Origin: Sporolactobacillus shoreae
GTDB lineage: Bacteria; Bacillota; Bacilli; Bacillales; Sporolactobacillaceae
Assembly: GCF_004684935.1 (NCBI RefSeq)
Contig: NZ_SRJD01000014.1
Coordinates: 1 to 64,000, forward strand
Direction: 5' to 3'
Length of the DNA stretch: 64,000 bases
Part shown: one piece after another, positions 43,932 to 54,380 of the stretch
Layout: each line of letters opens with the position of its first letter
How positions within the stretch are numbered: the first letter of the stretch is position 1
Position numbers and translations under genes: made by a program
The notes under the pieces: model-generated
What the model saw: the letters and a program-made list of their open reading frames with translations, nothing else
The model's database searches: none
Told to the model about the DNA's origin: nothing

Positions 43932-44864
43932 TTATTGTCCCTGACGAATGCGGCTCGCAATCAGATCAATTTTCCGAAACCGGTGATTAATGCCTGATTT
44001 GCTGATTGGCTCTCCACTCACCAGTTCCCCGAGCTCCTTAAGCGTGATATCGGGATGTTTCAGTCTCAGCTCGGCAATCTCACGCAATTTTACCGGAAGT
44101 TCGTCCAGTCCAATGGTTTTTTCAATCAGACGGATATTCTCCACCTGATGCATAGCGGCGCCGACTGTTTTGTTCAGATTAGCCGTCTCACAGTTGACCA
44201 GCCGGTTCACTGAGTTGCGCATGTCCTTGACAATTCGGATATCTTCAAAATAAAAGAGGGCCTTGTTCGCGCCGATAATGCTTAGAAAATCGGTGATCTT
44301 CTCGCCTTCTTTCATGTAAATGATATACCCGTTTTTTCGGGACAGCACTTTGACATTCAGATCAAAGCTATTCATCAGTTTAGCCAAAGAATACGTATGT
44401 TCTTCATAATTCGAAAAAATTTCGAGATGGTATGAGGATTCCGGATGGTTCAGAGATCCTCCGGCGAGAAACGCACCGCGCAGGTAGGACCGGCGGCAGC
44501 ATTTTTTCTTAACCAGTTCCGGCGCTATTTCGCGTGTAAACTGGCTCATTTCATCGATGATCTTTAAATCACGCAAAAAAGGGCCCGCTGTTTCTTTCAG
44601 CCGGACAATATACACATTATTTTTCTTCAGACGCATTTTCCTGCGCACAAGAATCTCAATCTGATAATGGTAAACCTGCTTGATCAACCGATAGATCCGC
44701 CGCGAAATGGCTGCGTTTTCAGTCGCTATATCCAGTTCGATGCGTTTGTTCCTGATCGACACAAACCCGTTCATCCGTGTCAGCGCCGCAAGCTCCGCGT
44801 GCGCGCAACAGTCGTCGACTTCCAGCATCGTCAGTTCTCTTTTGGTATCAGCGGCGAATGACAT
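43932..44864 (-). CDS. whiA: WhiA DNA-binding protein
   Basis: WhiA is a conserved Gram-positive DNA-binding protein linked to cell division and chromosome segregation, 310 residues. It has an N-terminal LAGLIDADG-homing-endonuclease-like fold ([21 protein letters not shown] and [16 protein letters not shown]) without nuclease residues, and a C-terminal helix-turn-helix ([21 protein letters not shown]). GGGAGG lies 7 nt before ATG 44864. A MITE-like repeat now separates it from yvcK. Confidence 0.96.
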   Translation of the reverse strand: MSFAADTKRELTMLEVDDCCAHAELAALTRMNGFVSIRNKRIELDIATENAAISRRIYRLIKQVYHYQIEILVRRKMRLKKNNVYIVRLKETAGPFLRDLKIIDEMSQFTREIAPELVKKKCCRRSYLRGAFLAGGSLNHPESSYHLEIFSNYEEHTYSLAKLMNSFDLNVKVLSRKNGYIIYMKEGEKITDFLSIIGANKALFYFEDIRIVKDMRNSVNRLVNCETANLNKTVGAAMHQVENIRLIEKTIGLDELPVKLREIAELRLKHPDITLKELGELVSGEPISKSGINHRFRKIDLIASRIRQGQ

Positions 44865-44901
44865 CGCAAGACCTCCCGGACTTCAGACTTTTTTTTCTGT
44901 A

Positions 44902-45063
44902 AACTTTGTTAAACTTGTCTGTTGTTTTTCGCTTCAGGCGCTCGCTTTCCGCAGGCGATCCGTGAGCCTCCTCGCTCGGTGCCCTCGTTGATCCCACAGG
45001 AGTCTCGCGCCTTCCGCTCAAATCAATAGAGCACTAAAATCAACATTCAGTATTAACATAGCC
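44902..45063 (+). repeat. MITE-like repeat, copy 3, with 8-bp target duplication
   Basis: The element starts AACTTTGTTAAACTTGTCTG and ends TTAACATAGCC. It is flanked by perfect 8-bp direct repeats TTTCTGTA (44894-44901 and 45064-45071). It lies in the 3' end of yvcK and supplies its present stop codon. Confidence 0.93.
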
Positions 45064-46015
45064 TTTCTGTAAACATGGTCATCAGCAGCTTCGCGATCGC
45101 TGCTTCGTTGTGGCGGATGACGCCTCCCGCCGTTTTAATCAGCGGAGCCGAAATCACGCTCAGCCCCTGTGCCTCGAGTTTCGGACGATCGACAGACACG
45201 GGTTCCGCTCCTTCCCTCGCATAGCGTTCAATAATGGATGGAGCGATCGGCTGGTTGTTCGCAATTATTGTATCTATAAAAGAGCATCCGACGTGGCGGT
45301 TCATCGCAAGAATATGGTCTGAAGCAGAAAATCCGTCTGTTTCCCCCTTTTGGGTCATGGCGTTGCAGACATAGACTTTCCTTGCTTTGGAACGAATCAC
45401 CTCTTCCGCCAGTTCCGGTACCAGCAGATTCGGAATTACACTGGTATAGAGGCTTCCGGGTCCGAGCGTGATCAGATCCGCTTCCCTGATAGCTGTAATA
45501 CTTTCCGGAAGCGGCTGAATATCAGACGGTTTCAGAAAAACATGCTCAATTTTTTTATTCGCTTCGGGGATGCTTGATTCGCCTTCAACAATACTTCCGT
45601 CACTCATAACAGCGCAAAGTACGATGCTCTGATCGGCGGCTGGGAGCACCTGCCCATGCACATTAAGAATATGGCTCAGTTCCCTGACTCCCTTGACGAA
45701 GTCGCCGGTGATCGACGTCAGCGCCGCGATGAGCAGGTTACCGAGTGAATGGCCGTTCAGGCCACTGTCTGTTTTGAAGCGATGCTGTAGCAGTTTTTCA
45801 AATACAGGTTCGACATCGGACAAAGAAACGAGCACATTACGAATATCCCCCGGCGGAGGTATTTGAAGTTCATTTCTCAGCATGCCGCTGCTCCCACCGT
45901 CATCCGCTACAGTCACAATTGCAGTTATATCCACTGAATATTTTTTCAGTCCACGGAGCACGGCGGGAAGTCCCGTTCCTCCTCCAATGGCGACAACTTT
46001 TTTCCGATCTGTCAT
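45053..46015 (-). CDS. yvcK: YvcK/GlmR, gluconeogenesis and cell-envelope factor
   Basis: This is a UDP-sugar-binding regulator needed on gluconeogenic carbon sources that stimulates peptidoglycan precursor synthesis. It has 320 residues. The N-terminus is VVAIGGGTGLPAVLRGLKKY; TVADDGGSSG and GDIRNVLV follow; GPGSLYTSVIPNLL is the nucleotide-sugar loop. The last three residues (RLC) and the stop codon come from an inserted MITE-like repeat. Removing it restores the frame to end in KKV and a TGA 20 bp before whiA. The core fold should be unaffected. Confidence 0.95.
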   Translation of the reverse strand: MTDRKKVVAIGGGTGLPAVLRGLKKYSVDITAIVTVADDGGSSGMLRNELQIPPPGDIRNVLVSLSDVEPVFEKLLQHRFKTDSGLNGHSLGNLLIAALTSITGDFVKGVRELSHILNVHGQVLPAADQSIVLCAVMSDGSIVEGESSIPEANKKIEHVFLKPSDIQPLPESITAIREADLITLGPGSLYTSVIPNLLVPELAEEVIRSKARKVYVCNAMTQKGETDGFSASDHILAMNRHVGCSFIDTIIANNQPIAPSIIERYAREGAEPVSVDRPKLEAQGLSVISAPLIKTAGGVIRHNEAAIAKLLMTMFTERLC

Positions 46016-46024
46016 TTTATTAAG

Positions 46025-46888
46025 CTATCCTCTCTCTATGTCCCGGTGCGATACACTTATCGGGTAATCAGCCGACAACTTCTTGCTGATCCATTCTGTC
46101 AGCGCGACAGAACGGTGCTTTCCGCCCGTGCAGCCGATCGCGATCACGAGCTGCCCCTTGCCTTCGCGTTTATATTGCGGAAGCATGAACTTCAGGAGAT
46201 CCATCAGCTTCTGCAGAAATTGCTGTGTCTCTGTCCATTTAAGCACGTATTCGGAAATATCGGCGTCGAGACCGGTCCGCTCGCGCATATGCTTGATATA
46301 GTAAGGGTTGGGAAGAAAACGCACATCAAAAACGAGATCAGCGTCAATTGGAAGCCCGTATTTGAAGCCGAATGAGAGTACATTAACGCGGAACGTTTCA
46401 CTCTCAATCCCGAAATCACTGATGATCTGGTCTCGGAGCTGACGAGGCGAAAGGTCGGATGTATCAATGTAATATTGGGCCAGGCCCTTGACCTCCTCCA
46501 GCTTTTTCCGTTCTAGCCGGATCCCTTCTACCGGACGTCCTTTGGGCGAAAGCGGGTGTGAACGTCGCGTTTCTTTATAGCGCCGGACAAGTGTCTGGTC
46601 GCTCGCATCCAAGAACAATATTTTTGGCCTGATTTTCTCCGCTTTGCTGAAGGCATCCAGCGACTTAAAAAGCGAGTCAAAGAATTCCCTTCCGCGAAGA
46701 TCCATCACTAATGCCAGTTTATTCAATTTATCCGATTCAGAGTCTTCAATCAGGTCAATGAATTTCGGCATCAGGGTCGGGGGAAGATTGTCTATGCAGA
46801 AGTAGCCCATATCTTCAAAAATGCGGGTCGCAACCGTCTTCCCTGCACCTGACATCCCGGTAATGATCACTACTTGAATGTCTTTCAT
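46025..46888 (-). CDS. rapZ: RapZ/YvcJ nucleotide-binding protein
   Basis: This is a P-loop ATP/GTPase, 287 residues, homologous to RNase adapter RapZ of E. coli and YvcJ of B. subtilis, which influences competence. Walker A is GMSGAGKT near residue 12. [10 protein letters not shown] and [22 protein letters not shown] are family marks. The C-terminal domain has [13 protein letters not shown]. It sits just upstream of yvcK as in many Firmicutes; the Nudix gene yvcI, usual in B. subtilis between trxB and this gene, is absent. Confidence 0.95.
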   Translation of the reverse strand: MKDIQVVIITGMSGAGKTVATRIFEDMGYFCIDNLPPTLMPKFIDLIEDSESDKLNKLALVMDLRGREFFDSLFKSLDAFSKAEKIRPKILFLDASDQTLVRRYKETRRSHPLSPKGRPVEGIRLERKKLEEVKGLAQYYIDTSDLSPRQLRDQIISDFGIESETFRVNVLSFGFKYGLPIDADLVFDVRFLPNPYYIKHMRERTGLDADISEYVLKWTETQQFLQKLMDLLKFMLPQYKREGKGQLVIAIGCTGGKHRSVALTEWISKKLSADYPISVSHRDIERG

Positions 46889-47033
46889 CCTTCTCCCGTC
46901 CCGTCACCTTAAAATTCTGTACAGCCAGTTTCATACTTTAACGGAAAACCGTTACTCTTTACAGTATACTCGAAAACTGTCTGATCAGAAAGTGATTCAG
47001 AAACGGAGCCGCAGTATCTTCCTATAAATCGCG

Positions 47034-47070
47034 GATAAAAAAAAACGACACGTTATTTCCATCGTGTCGT
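47034..47070 (-). terminator. terminator of trxB
   Basis: ACGACACG/CGTGTCGT is followed on the minus strand by nine T. Apart from this, 46889-47226 shows no gene. Confidence 0.88.
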
Positions 47071-47226
47071 CCCAATGATTTATATCTAAAAAAGGGGGGT
47101 CAATTTCTATTTTAGTATACCTTTATTTCATTGCAGATCGGTTACACACAGGTTAAGGGTGGATAAAAATGGATTCAAACAGTGACCTAATATCTGCGAC
47201 CGAAGTGCCACACGTTTTTTTGAAGT

Positions 47227-48180
<954 letters not shown>

Positions 48181-48312
48181 TCATCCCATTCCTTCCATGC
48201 CTGCATTAATTATAATAATTATTATCTGCTTAATTGATACTTCTATGCTAAAGAAAGGGAGGTGCAAAGTCCAGAAAACTGCTCATCGGACACAAATAGG
48301 GGTGGCGGTCCA

Positions 48313-49827
48313 TCAGTTCATCAGTTTTTCTTCCCATTTGCTGTCAAGCGCCCGCGTCAGTTCCCCTACATGTTTGCGTATCCGATAAACGGTGGTACCT
48401 GCTTTATCGGCGATCGCCTTCTGGGACGCATGCATACCGAACTCCTTTTTCCATAAATAATAGAGTGCAGCCGCCCAGCCGCTGCAGTCCGTGTTTTCTG
48501 ACGCTCCGGCGACTGAATCGACGACAAGCCAGAAGCTGTAAAGTTCAGGGTGTTTCATAGCCTCTTTTTCTCCACCAGACAGGCTTTCAACAATTCTCAT
48601 GATCTGAATTCTGTCATCCGTCTCTCCGGACTGCCGCTCGTTCAGCAAACGGGCCGCAATCCCTCTGATCTCGGCATCCGGTCCTTTTTTCGACGCCTCT
48701 TCAATTAAGGATCCTTCTTCCGTTCTGGCGAGATAAAACAGTGAGAACAGCTGATAAGCGCGTCCGCCATCCCATATCTCTTTTCTGAGCAGATCCCCGA
48801 TCATAAAGTTTTCTCGCGCTTCAGGCTCGAACATCATGTCCTGAATCTTGCTGTACTTGAATGGATGAAAGGGTTTGCTGCTGAAATAATCAACCATCCC
48901 CCAGTATTTCTCAGCAAGTTTCCGATGATTCATATGATAAGCGGCAAGCGCCATCCAGAAACAAAAAACCTGATCACGGTGGACACCCCTCTGTTCGGCA
49001 ATTTTCAGCCAGTAAAAAGCTTTTTTATAGTCACCAACGAAAAGATACGTTGATCCGATTTTACCGCAGTGTTCAGGGAGGATCGGAAAAATTCCATCCA
49101 GTCGTTTCATCACTTTCCGGAGATTTTCCTGTTCCCCAAGCTGACTGAAAAAAGTCGCCAGATTACACAATGCGTGGATGTTTCCCGGATCTTTGGCCAG
49201 AACGGCTTCAGCTACTGCCATGGCTTTTTCTGTGGCGCCTGTTGAAAAATAGGCGATCATTAGATTATTCTGAGCCGCAAGATAATCCGGTTCTTCCCGG
49301 ATCACTTTTTTAAATAAATAAATGGATTCTTCAAAACGTCCATGCTCCAGAGCCGCTCTCCCCCGCTCGTGCAAGCTGATATAAGGCGGCTCTTCATCCT
49401 CATCCATATCCTGTGTTTCTGAAGTAAGCATCTCTAATAATTCCCGGGCTTCGTGGGCAAAAGCGCCATGCGGTTCAAGTGCCATATATGTCCTTACTTC
49501 GGTGAGCGCCTCCTCAAAATCACCGAGATAGGCATAATTGTTAGCCATAAAAAAATAACATTCGGTCATTTGCGCATCAAGCTCGTGAACAATCTTTTTC
49601 AGCAGGTCTATCGATGCGGTATAATTCTCCAACTCGGACAGAATCGCCGCCTGCTGGGCAAGATACTCGACCTCATTGGGTTTTATCTTCAGAGCGCGTT
49701 CAAGATACCTGCTTGCGCGCTCCAGATCGCCTTTCTGGTAACTGGTCATCCCCTTCTGATAGAAAAAATCTCCGTCATGATGCAGGGATATGACCCGCTT
49801 CTTCTGCGACTGATCTCCTTTACTCAT
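48313..49827 (-). CDS. yvcD: TPR-repeat protein (YvcD-like)
   Basis: This is a soluble scaffold-type protein of 504 residues with about six tetratricopeptide repeats (for example QKGDLERASRYLERALKIKP and EHGRFEESIYLFKKVIREEP), an acidic segment DMDEDEEPP near 140, and a C-terminal helix-turn-helix-like end (QKAIADKAGTTVYRIRKHVG). It matches B. subtilis YvcD in type and in position near trxB. The molecular role is unknown; the C-terminal part could bind DNA, but that is inference. Confidence 0.75.
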   Translation of the reverse strand: MSKGDQSQKKRVISLHHDGDFFYQKGMTSYQKGDLERASRYLERALKIKPNEVEYLAQQAAILSELENYTASIDLLKKIVHELDAQMTECYFFMANNYAYLGDFEEALTEVRTYMALEPHGAFAHEARELLEMLTSETQDMDEDEEPPYISLHERGRAALEHGRFEESIYLFKKVIREEPDYLAAQNNLMIAYFSTGATEKAMAVAEAVLAKDPGNIHALCNLATFFSQLGEQENLRKVMKRLDGIFPILPEHCGKIGSTYLFVGDYKKAFYWLKIAEQRGVHRDQVFCFWMALAAYHMNHRKLAEKYWGMVDYFSSKPFHPFKYSKIQDMMFEPEARENFMIGDLLRKEIWDGGRAYQLFSLFYLARTEEGSLIEEASKKGPDAEIRGIAARLLNERQSGETDDRIQIMRIVESLSGGEKEAMKHPELYSFWLVVDSVAGASENTDCSGWAAALYYLWKKEFGMHASQKAIADKAGTTVYRIRKHVGELTRALDSKWEEKLMN

Positions 49828-49948
49828 ACAATCCTTCTGCCTCCGTACACCTTTAATCTCCTCTGTAAATTCAGTATAGCATATTTAATTCGGCCTTAGA
49901 AAAGATTGAAGGATCCTAACGTGCGGAAAGTGTACTTCGGCGCGACAT

Positions 49949-49980
49949 GAAAAAAGGCTCAAGATCTGTCTCTTGAGCCT
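49949..49980 (-). terminator. terminator of the DoxX gene
   Basis: AGGCTCAAGA/TCTTGAGCCT is followed on the minus strand by TTTTTTC. Confidence 0.9.
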
Positions 49981-50004
49981 CTGCACCTTAAATTTGACTC
50001 TTTG

Positions 50005-50526
50005 TCACGCAGCCTCATCTCTGGACGCCGACTTTCCAAACCAGCCACCCACCGTTTTACGGATCCAAGGGATGACCCAAAAATCGCCGCCAAGCTTACC
50101 CGCGTTAAAGCCAGCAAAGAGAATAATGACTCCGATCAAGACGTAAAGAGGGTTTGTTGAAACCGTACCCGCGAACATATACATAAAATTCATGAGCAGG
50201 CCAAAGAAAATGGCTGCGGTCGTCAGTGTCCCGAGAATCAGACCGATACCAACCAGCAGTTCGCCCCACTTCACAAGGAAACTGAAAAATGGTGATGCGG
50301 GCAGTGCGATATGCTGAAGAAACGCGTTGAATGGACCGTAAAGAATGTTACCTGTTGGTCCGGTGACCGGATGAGCGATTGCACCATGCATAAAGCCTGA
50401 TGCATCGAAAGGCTTAGCTCCGAAAACTTTGTGAAATCCATCCATTGTCCATTGCCAACCGAGCCATAAGCGCAGAAGAAGTAAGATAACTGAAGACGTT
50501 TTACTGGTTCTTAACCAATTAACCAT
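50005..50526 (-). CDS. DoxX-family membrane protein
   Basis: This is a four-helix membrane protein of 173 residues from ATG 50526. The DoxX/DoxD family is linked to quinone-dependent oxidation of thiosulfate or to respiratory membranes; the exact reaction here is unknown. Features: LLLRLWLGWQWTMDGFHKVFG in the first helix, WGELLVGIGLILGTLT, and a final helix around VLIGVIILFAGFNAGKLGGDFW. It is monocistronic. An FNR-type box placed exactly at -41.5 from a predicted start indicates induction without oxygen. A cre-like TGAAAGCGCTTAAT lies between promoter and gene (near 50547-50560). Confidence 0.85.
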   Translation of the reverse strand: MVNWLRTSKTSSVILLLLRLWLGWQWTMDGFHKVFGAKPFDASGFMHGAIAHPVTGPTGNILYGPFNAFLQHIALPASPFFSFLVKWGELLVGIGLILGTLTTAAIFFGLLMNFMYMFAGTVSTNPLYVLIGVIILFAGFNAGKLGGDFWVIPWIRKTVGGWFGKSASRDEAA

Positions 50527-50578
50527 AATGCCGGCCCCCATTCATTATTAAGCGCTTTCATTTTTACTGGTCAATCAA

Positions 50579-50594
50579 AGTGATTTTCATCACC
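50579..50594. promoter_or_regulatory. second FNR-like box in the DoxX leader
   Basis: AGTGA-TTTTCA-TCACC differs at both outer bases from TGTGA-N6-TCACA. Its centre is about 9 bp downstream of the predicted start, a position suited to repression or fine tuning. Confidence 0.35.
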
Positions 50595-50601
50595 TAACTA
50601 T

Positions 50602-50644
50602 TTTATACCCCCTTTCATTAAATAATTATGTGATTTGAATCACA
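50602..50644 (-). promoter_or_regulatory. FNR-type promoter of the DoxX gene
   Basis: The perfect box TGTGA-TTTGAA-TCACA (50629-50644) is centred at 50636.5. A minus-strand -10 TATAAA (50607-50602) predicts a start at 50595, so the centre is at -41.5, the canonical class II position. Confidence 0.72.
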
Positions 50645-50698
50645 TAAATAACCCTCTTTTAAAAAATTCCATGTCATCTAAGTGGGCACACACCGATT

Positions 50699-51352
50699 TC
50701 ATAAAGTGGCGCTGTCCGCTGTCCGGACCAGTTTCAGCAAGTCGTTCATACTGTCGATCAAATAATCCGGATGCAATTTTTCCAGAACAGAGCGGCCTTT
50801 CATTGACCAGCCGACCGCTGCTGTGCGGACATGTGCGCCCGAGCCCGCGAGAATATCGGAGGGACTGTCTCCTACCATCAGAGTGGATTCCGGCTGCGCC
50901 GCCAATTGCACCATCGCTTTTTCAACCGGTTCCGGATCCGGCTTCAGACGTGCTACGTCATCACTCGTCACGACAGTATCGAAATATCCGGCAATGTGGG
51001 TAAATTCAAGACCGCGGTTGACCATGTCCCTCTTTTTTGTTGAAACGACACCCATTTTGCATCCCTCTGAGGAAAGCTTTTCCAGTGTTTCATGAACATG
51101 GGGAAATTCAGTCACCAGTCGGTCATGAAATTTGCTGTTATGTGCCCGGTACACTTCGATCATTTCATCCCTCTGTGCAGGATCGACATGGTCAAAACTC
51201 AGTTCAAGCGGCTCTCCTATAAAAGGAATCAGATCCTTTTTTGTATATTTACCCGGAAAATAGCGGTCAAGTGTGTATTGGAATGATGCCAGGATGAGAT
51301 TATTCGTATTAATTAGCGTCCCGTCTAGATCAAATAAAACCGTTCGAATCAA
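50699..51352 (-). CDS. ppaX: pyrophosphatase PpaX (HAD family)
   Basis: PpaX hydrolyses the pyrophosphate made when HPrK/P dephosphorylates Ser-P-HPr. It has 217 residues from TTG 51352 after a GGGGGA site. Motif I is LFDLDGTLINTN, motif II VVSTKKRDM, and motif III/IV MVGDSPSDILAG. It follows hprK and lgt as in B. subtilis, but a MITE-like repeat and a terminator now lie between lgt and ppaX, so it probably has its own promoter. Confidence 0.92.
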   Translation of the reverse strand: MIRTVLFDLDGTLINTNNLILASFQYTLDRYFPGKYTKKDLIPFIGEPLELSFDHVDPAQRDEMIEVYRAHNSKFHDRLVTEFPHVHETLEKLSSEGCKMGVVSTKKRDMVNRGLEFTHIAGYFDTVVTSDDVARLKPDPEPVEKAMVQLAAQPESTLMVGDSPSDILAGSGAHVRTAAVGWSMKGRSVLEKLHPDYLIDSMNDLLKLVRTADSATL

Positions 51353-51382
51353 GCTAAATCCCCCAAGCGTTTTAAAAGTAAA

Positions 51383-51498
51383 GGCTCAGTTAAACGTGTC
51401 TGCTCTTTTTCGCTCCAGATGTTCGCTTTCCGCGGGCGTTGCGCACCTTCAGCCTACTCAACAAAGGAGCGAAATCAACATTGAACTTTAACAGAACC
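51383..51498 (+). repeat. MITE-like repeat, copy 4, with 8-bp target duplication
   Basis: The element starts GGCTCAGTTAAACGTGTCTG and ends CTTTAACAGAACC. It is flanked by perfect 8-bp direct repeats AAAGTAAA (51375-51382 and 51499-51506). It is an intermediate-length copy lacking part of the middle. Confidence 0.93.
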
Positions 51499-51503
51499 AA
51501 AGT

Positions 51504-51536
51504 AAAAAGAACGCCGCCCCGTATTTACGGCACGGC
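51504..51536 (-). terminator. terminator of lgt
   Basis: GCCGTGCCGT/ACGGGGCGGC (one mismatch) is followed on the minus strand by GTTCTTTTT. The T run is partly inside the target duplication of MITE copy 4. Confidence 0.7.
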
Positions 51537-51545
51537 ACAGTAGAG

Positions 51546-52355
51546 TCAGGTGTCCAGATAATGTGGACGCTTCTCTTTTTTCAGTCTCCAGAACAGGATC
51601 AGGCCTACCCCGAAAATAACCAATATCACAGCGAGCCATTGAGAGACACGTAGCGGTCCCAACATCAGGCTGTCGGTACGAAGTCCTTCGATGTATGAGC
51701 GGCCGAGTGAATACCAGATGACATAGGACAGAAAAAGTTCACCGCGGCGCAAATTCACCCGTCTCAGAATAAGCAGAAGGATGAAGCCCGCAAAATCCCA
51801 CACCGACTCGTACAAAAAGGTTGGGATGTAGTAGACACCATTGATCAGCATTTGATTGACAATAAAATTCGGCAGATGCATACTTTCAAGCGCGGCCCGT
51901 GTCGTGGGACCACCGTGCGCTTCCTGATTCATAAAGTTGCCCCAGCGTCCGATCGCTTGGCCAAGAATCACGCTGGGTGCCGCGACATCGGCCACCTTCC
52001 AGAAGGGAAGATGGCGAACGAGGCAAAAAACAATAGCGGTCACTACGGAACCAATCAAGGCTCCATAGATAGCGATACCGCCGTTCCAGACCGCGATGAT
52101 CTGTGCAGGATGCTGAGAATAGTAGGGCCATTCAAAAGCGACATAGTAGATTCGCGCCGAAATCACCGCAATCGGAGCTGCAAACATGATTAAGTCAATA
52201 TATGTATCATGAGGAAGGCCTCGTTTTTTCCCTTCACGCATCGCCAGAAGCAAACCGAGCAAAGCGCCACCCGCAATGATGATGCCGTACCAGTAAATAT
52301 GAATCGGGCCCAGCTGAAGGGCGACCCGGTTCAAAGGTTCAATCGACTGATCCAT
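51546..52355 (-). CDS. lgt: prolipoprotein diacylglyceryl transferase
   Basis: Lgt attaches diacylglycerol to the cysteine of prolipoproteins in the membrane. Start: ATG 52355 ([10 protein letters not shown]), 8 nt after GGTGG, gives 269 residues, the family length. About seven hydrophobic helices are visible. The signature [16 protein letters not shown] and the catalytic HIYWYG region near the N-terminus are present. It follows hprK with an 89-bp gap. Confidence 0.96.
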   Translation of the reverse strand: MDQSIEPLNRVALQLGPIHIYWYGIIIAGGALLGLLLAMREGKKRGLPHDTYIDLIMFAAPIAVISARIYYVAFEWPYYSQHPAQIIAVWNGGIAIYGALIGSVVTAIVFCLVRHLPFWKVADVAAPSVILGQAIGRWGNFMNQEAHGGPTTRAALESMHLPNFIVNQMLINGVYYIPTFLYESVWDFAGFILLLILRRVNLRRGELFLSYVIWYSLGRSYIEGLRTDSLMLGPLRVSQWLAVILVIFGVGLILFWRLKKEKRPHYLDT

Positions 52356-52444
52356 TCTTTTTTCCACCATGCCTTTCATAGATGTAAAAGGGAGTTCTGA
52401 TCAATAAGATAAAGACTCACGAAAAGAGTGAATCAAGATTCCGT

Positions 52445-53365
52445 TCAGCGTTCATTCAATGTATCGTTCAAGCGGTCGGAAAACTGCTGCGCGGCGTGAT
52501 AGCCCATATTTTTCAGGCGGAAATTCATCGCTGCCACCTCAATAATCACGGCCAGGTTACGGCCAGGGCGCACCGGAAGCACAAGACGCGGCACTTCCGT
52601 ATCAATTAACTTTATTTTTTCTTCATCAAGACCGAGCCGATCATAGACTTTATTCTGATCCCAGAGTTCGAGATGAATGACGAGTGATACTCGCTTGTAG
52701 TTTCGGACAGCTCCCGCTCCGAACAGAGTCATCACATTGATGATGCCGAGTCCGCGGATTTCCAGCAAATGCTGAATCAGTTCAGGCGCGTTTCCGACTA
52801 GTTCGGATTCACCTTCCTGCCGGATCTCCACCGAATCGTCCGCTACCAGACGGTGCCCGCGTTTAACCAGTTCAAGCGCCGTTTCACTTTTGCCGACCCC
52901 GCTCTCCCCCGTGATCAGCACGCCGACACCATAGACATCGACAAGGACACCATGAACCGCCGTCATTGGCGCAAGCCGCGATTCAAGATAATTGGTAATC
53001 ATACTGCTCAAGCGAGTCGTTTTCATCTTGGACTGCAGGATCGGAACATCACGCTTATTGGAAGAAATAATAAATTCCTGAGGAACTTCAATTCCGCGCG
53101 AAATGACGATACAGGGTGTCTGGGCCGTGCACAGCTGTGATGTACGTTTGTAACGTTCATCCGTGCTCAGCTCATTAAAAAAAGACAATTCAGTCCGCCC
53201 GAGCAGCTGCAGCCGCCTTCTCGGATAGTAGGTAAAATAACCGGCAATTTCCAGCCCGGGCCGCGAAATATCACTAACAATAATTTCCCGGCCGGTCCCT
53301 TTCTCACCGCTGACCAGTGTTAAATCGAAATGTTCAATCAGTTCACTGACGCGCACTTTGTTCAT
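52445..53365 (-). CDS. hprK: HPr kinase/phosphorylase
   Basis: HPrK phosphorylates Ser46 of HPr and Crh in glycolytic cells and reverses this with phosphate when energy is low; it thus controls CcpA-mediated repression. It has 306 residues. Walker [15 protein letters not shown] is near residue 153. The family signature [19 protein letters not shown] and [16 protein letters not shown] follow. Both its Crh substrate and PpaX, which removes the resulting pyrophosphate, are encoded nearby. Confidence 0.97.
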   Translation of the reverse strand: MNKVRVSELIEHFDLTLVSGEKGTGREIIVSDISRPGLEIAGYFTYYPRRRLQLLGRTELSFFNELSTDERYKRTSQLCTAQTPCIVISRGIEVPQEFIISSNKRDVPILQSKMKTTRLSSMITNYLESRLAPMTAVHGVLVDVYGVGVLITGESGVGKSETALELVKRGHRLVADDSVEIRQEGESELVGNAPELIQHLLEIRGLGIINVMTLFGAGAVRNYKRVSLVIHLELWDQNKVYDRLGLDEEKIKLIDTEVPRLVLPVRPGRNLAVIIEVAAMNFRLKNMGYHAAQQFSDRLNDTLNER

Positions 53366-53686
53366 AAGCGATAGCCGCTGCCCGGACCGACTTCGTCCGT
53401 TCTCTCTTCATCGTGCATCTGCTGCTGCAGTCCGGCACGCACTCCGAAAGCTTAAATTCCGCCGCAGCGCGGCGTACATACCCCCGGGAGAGCTTCCCCT
53501 CCGAATTCTCTCTGAAATTGCGCCGCGCCGCCACACCCGGCGTTCCCGGAAGCCTGATTCTCGTTCACAATTAACATTCTGATCAGAAATGCGATCTACC
53601 TGGCGCATCCGATCTTTTTTTCATTTTACCATAGATTGTTGGAATTGATGCTCCTTCTTCACTATGAGAAATAGCCGGGCATCTGG
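53366..53686. other. GC-rich gene-less stretch upstream of hprK
   Basis: About 320 bp between yvlD and hprK, unusually rich in GC with short CG-rich inverted repeats (for example GCCGCAGCGCGGC). No supportable coding frame, promoter or known repeat was found. Confidence 0.4.
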
Positions 53687-54064
53687 TTACCTTTTTTTCA
53701 ATGGTCGGATAATAAATGTCTGGATAATCATCTGAAAAAGCGCCATGATAATAGCCACGATCAGCGCGCTGCCAAAGCCTTCAAGTTTGAAAGCCGGCCC
53801 CATAATGGCTGAGGTCAGAAGAAGCATCAGCGCATTGATCACAAAAATAAAAAACCCGAGTGAGAGAATGGTCGCCGGAAGTGAAAAAAGAAGCAGAACC
53901 GGCCGGACAAATACATTAAGTATGGATAATACCACACTGGCTAGGAAAGCCGCCCCAACACCTGACAATTGAACCATTGTGTGTAGATAACCCGCCAGCG
54001 TCATAAGAATAATCATGTTGATGACGATATTAAGCAAAGAATTGGCAATCCAGCTTCGAAACAA
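53687..54064 (-). CDS. yvlD: phage holin family/DUF360-like membrane protein YvlD
   Basis: This is a four-helix membrane protein of 125 residues, similar in pattern to B. subtilis YvlD. Start: TTG 54064, 8 nt after AAGGGGAG, which lies within the end of yvlC. Helices are visible around LLNIVINMIILMTLAGYL, FLASVVLSILNVFVRPVLLL, LSLGFFIFVINALMLLL and ALIVAIIMALFQMIIQTF. The position next to yvlC and hprK is as in B. subtilis. The role is unknown; YvlC/YvlD are linked to envelope stress there. Confidence 0.8.
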   Translation of the reverse strand: MFRSWIANSLLNIVINMIILMTLAGYLHTMVQLSGVGAAFLASVVLSILNVFVRPVLLLFSLPATILSLGFFIFVINALMLLLTSAIMGPAFKLEGFGSALIVAIIMALFQMIIQTFIIRPLKKR

Positions 54065-54069
54065 CCCAT

Positions 54070-54264
54070 TCACTCCCCTTGTTCGGGAATGATAAAGTAG
54101 GCCAGAAAATAGCCGACGGTACATGGAAAAAAGAAGCTGGCGACCAGCAGAACGATAAAGATGACACGGACAAGCGTCGGGTCGATATCAAAATATTCTC
54201 CGATGCCCCCGAGAATTCCCGCCAAAACACGGTTATTACGGGATCGAACAAGTCTCTTCTTCAT
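54070..54264 (-). CDS. yvlC: PspC-domain membrane protein YvlC
   Basis: This is a 64-residue protein almost entirely made of a PspC domain: SRNNRVLAGILGGIGEYFDIDPTLVRVI, then a hydrophobic helix and YFIIPEQG at the end. PspC-type proteins sense envelope stress. The stop codon lies 5 bp before the yvlD start, so the two form an operon. Confidence 0.88.
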   Translation of the reverse strand: MKKRLVRSRNNRVLAGILGGIGEYFDIDPTLVRVIFIVLLVASFFFPCTVGYFLAYFIIPEQGE

Positions 54265-54380
54265 GGTTTGCCTCCCGAATACGAATCTCTTTCAACTATA
54301 CCCTGTTCACGGCCAGATTAACAAGCCGGATGTCTATCTGATTTTAATGGACTTGCTGAAAAAAAATTCCCAGGTCTTGT

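Noticed and set aside
53343-53608. Small basic protein frames upstream of hprK
   Set aside because: Both minus-strand frames are Arg/Ala/Ser-rich, lack ribosome sites and look like translation of GC-rich non-coding DNA.
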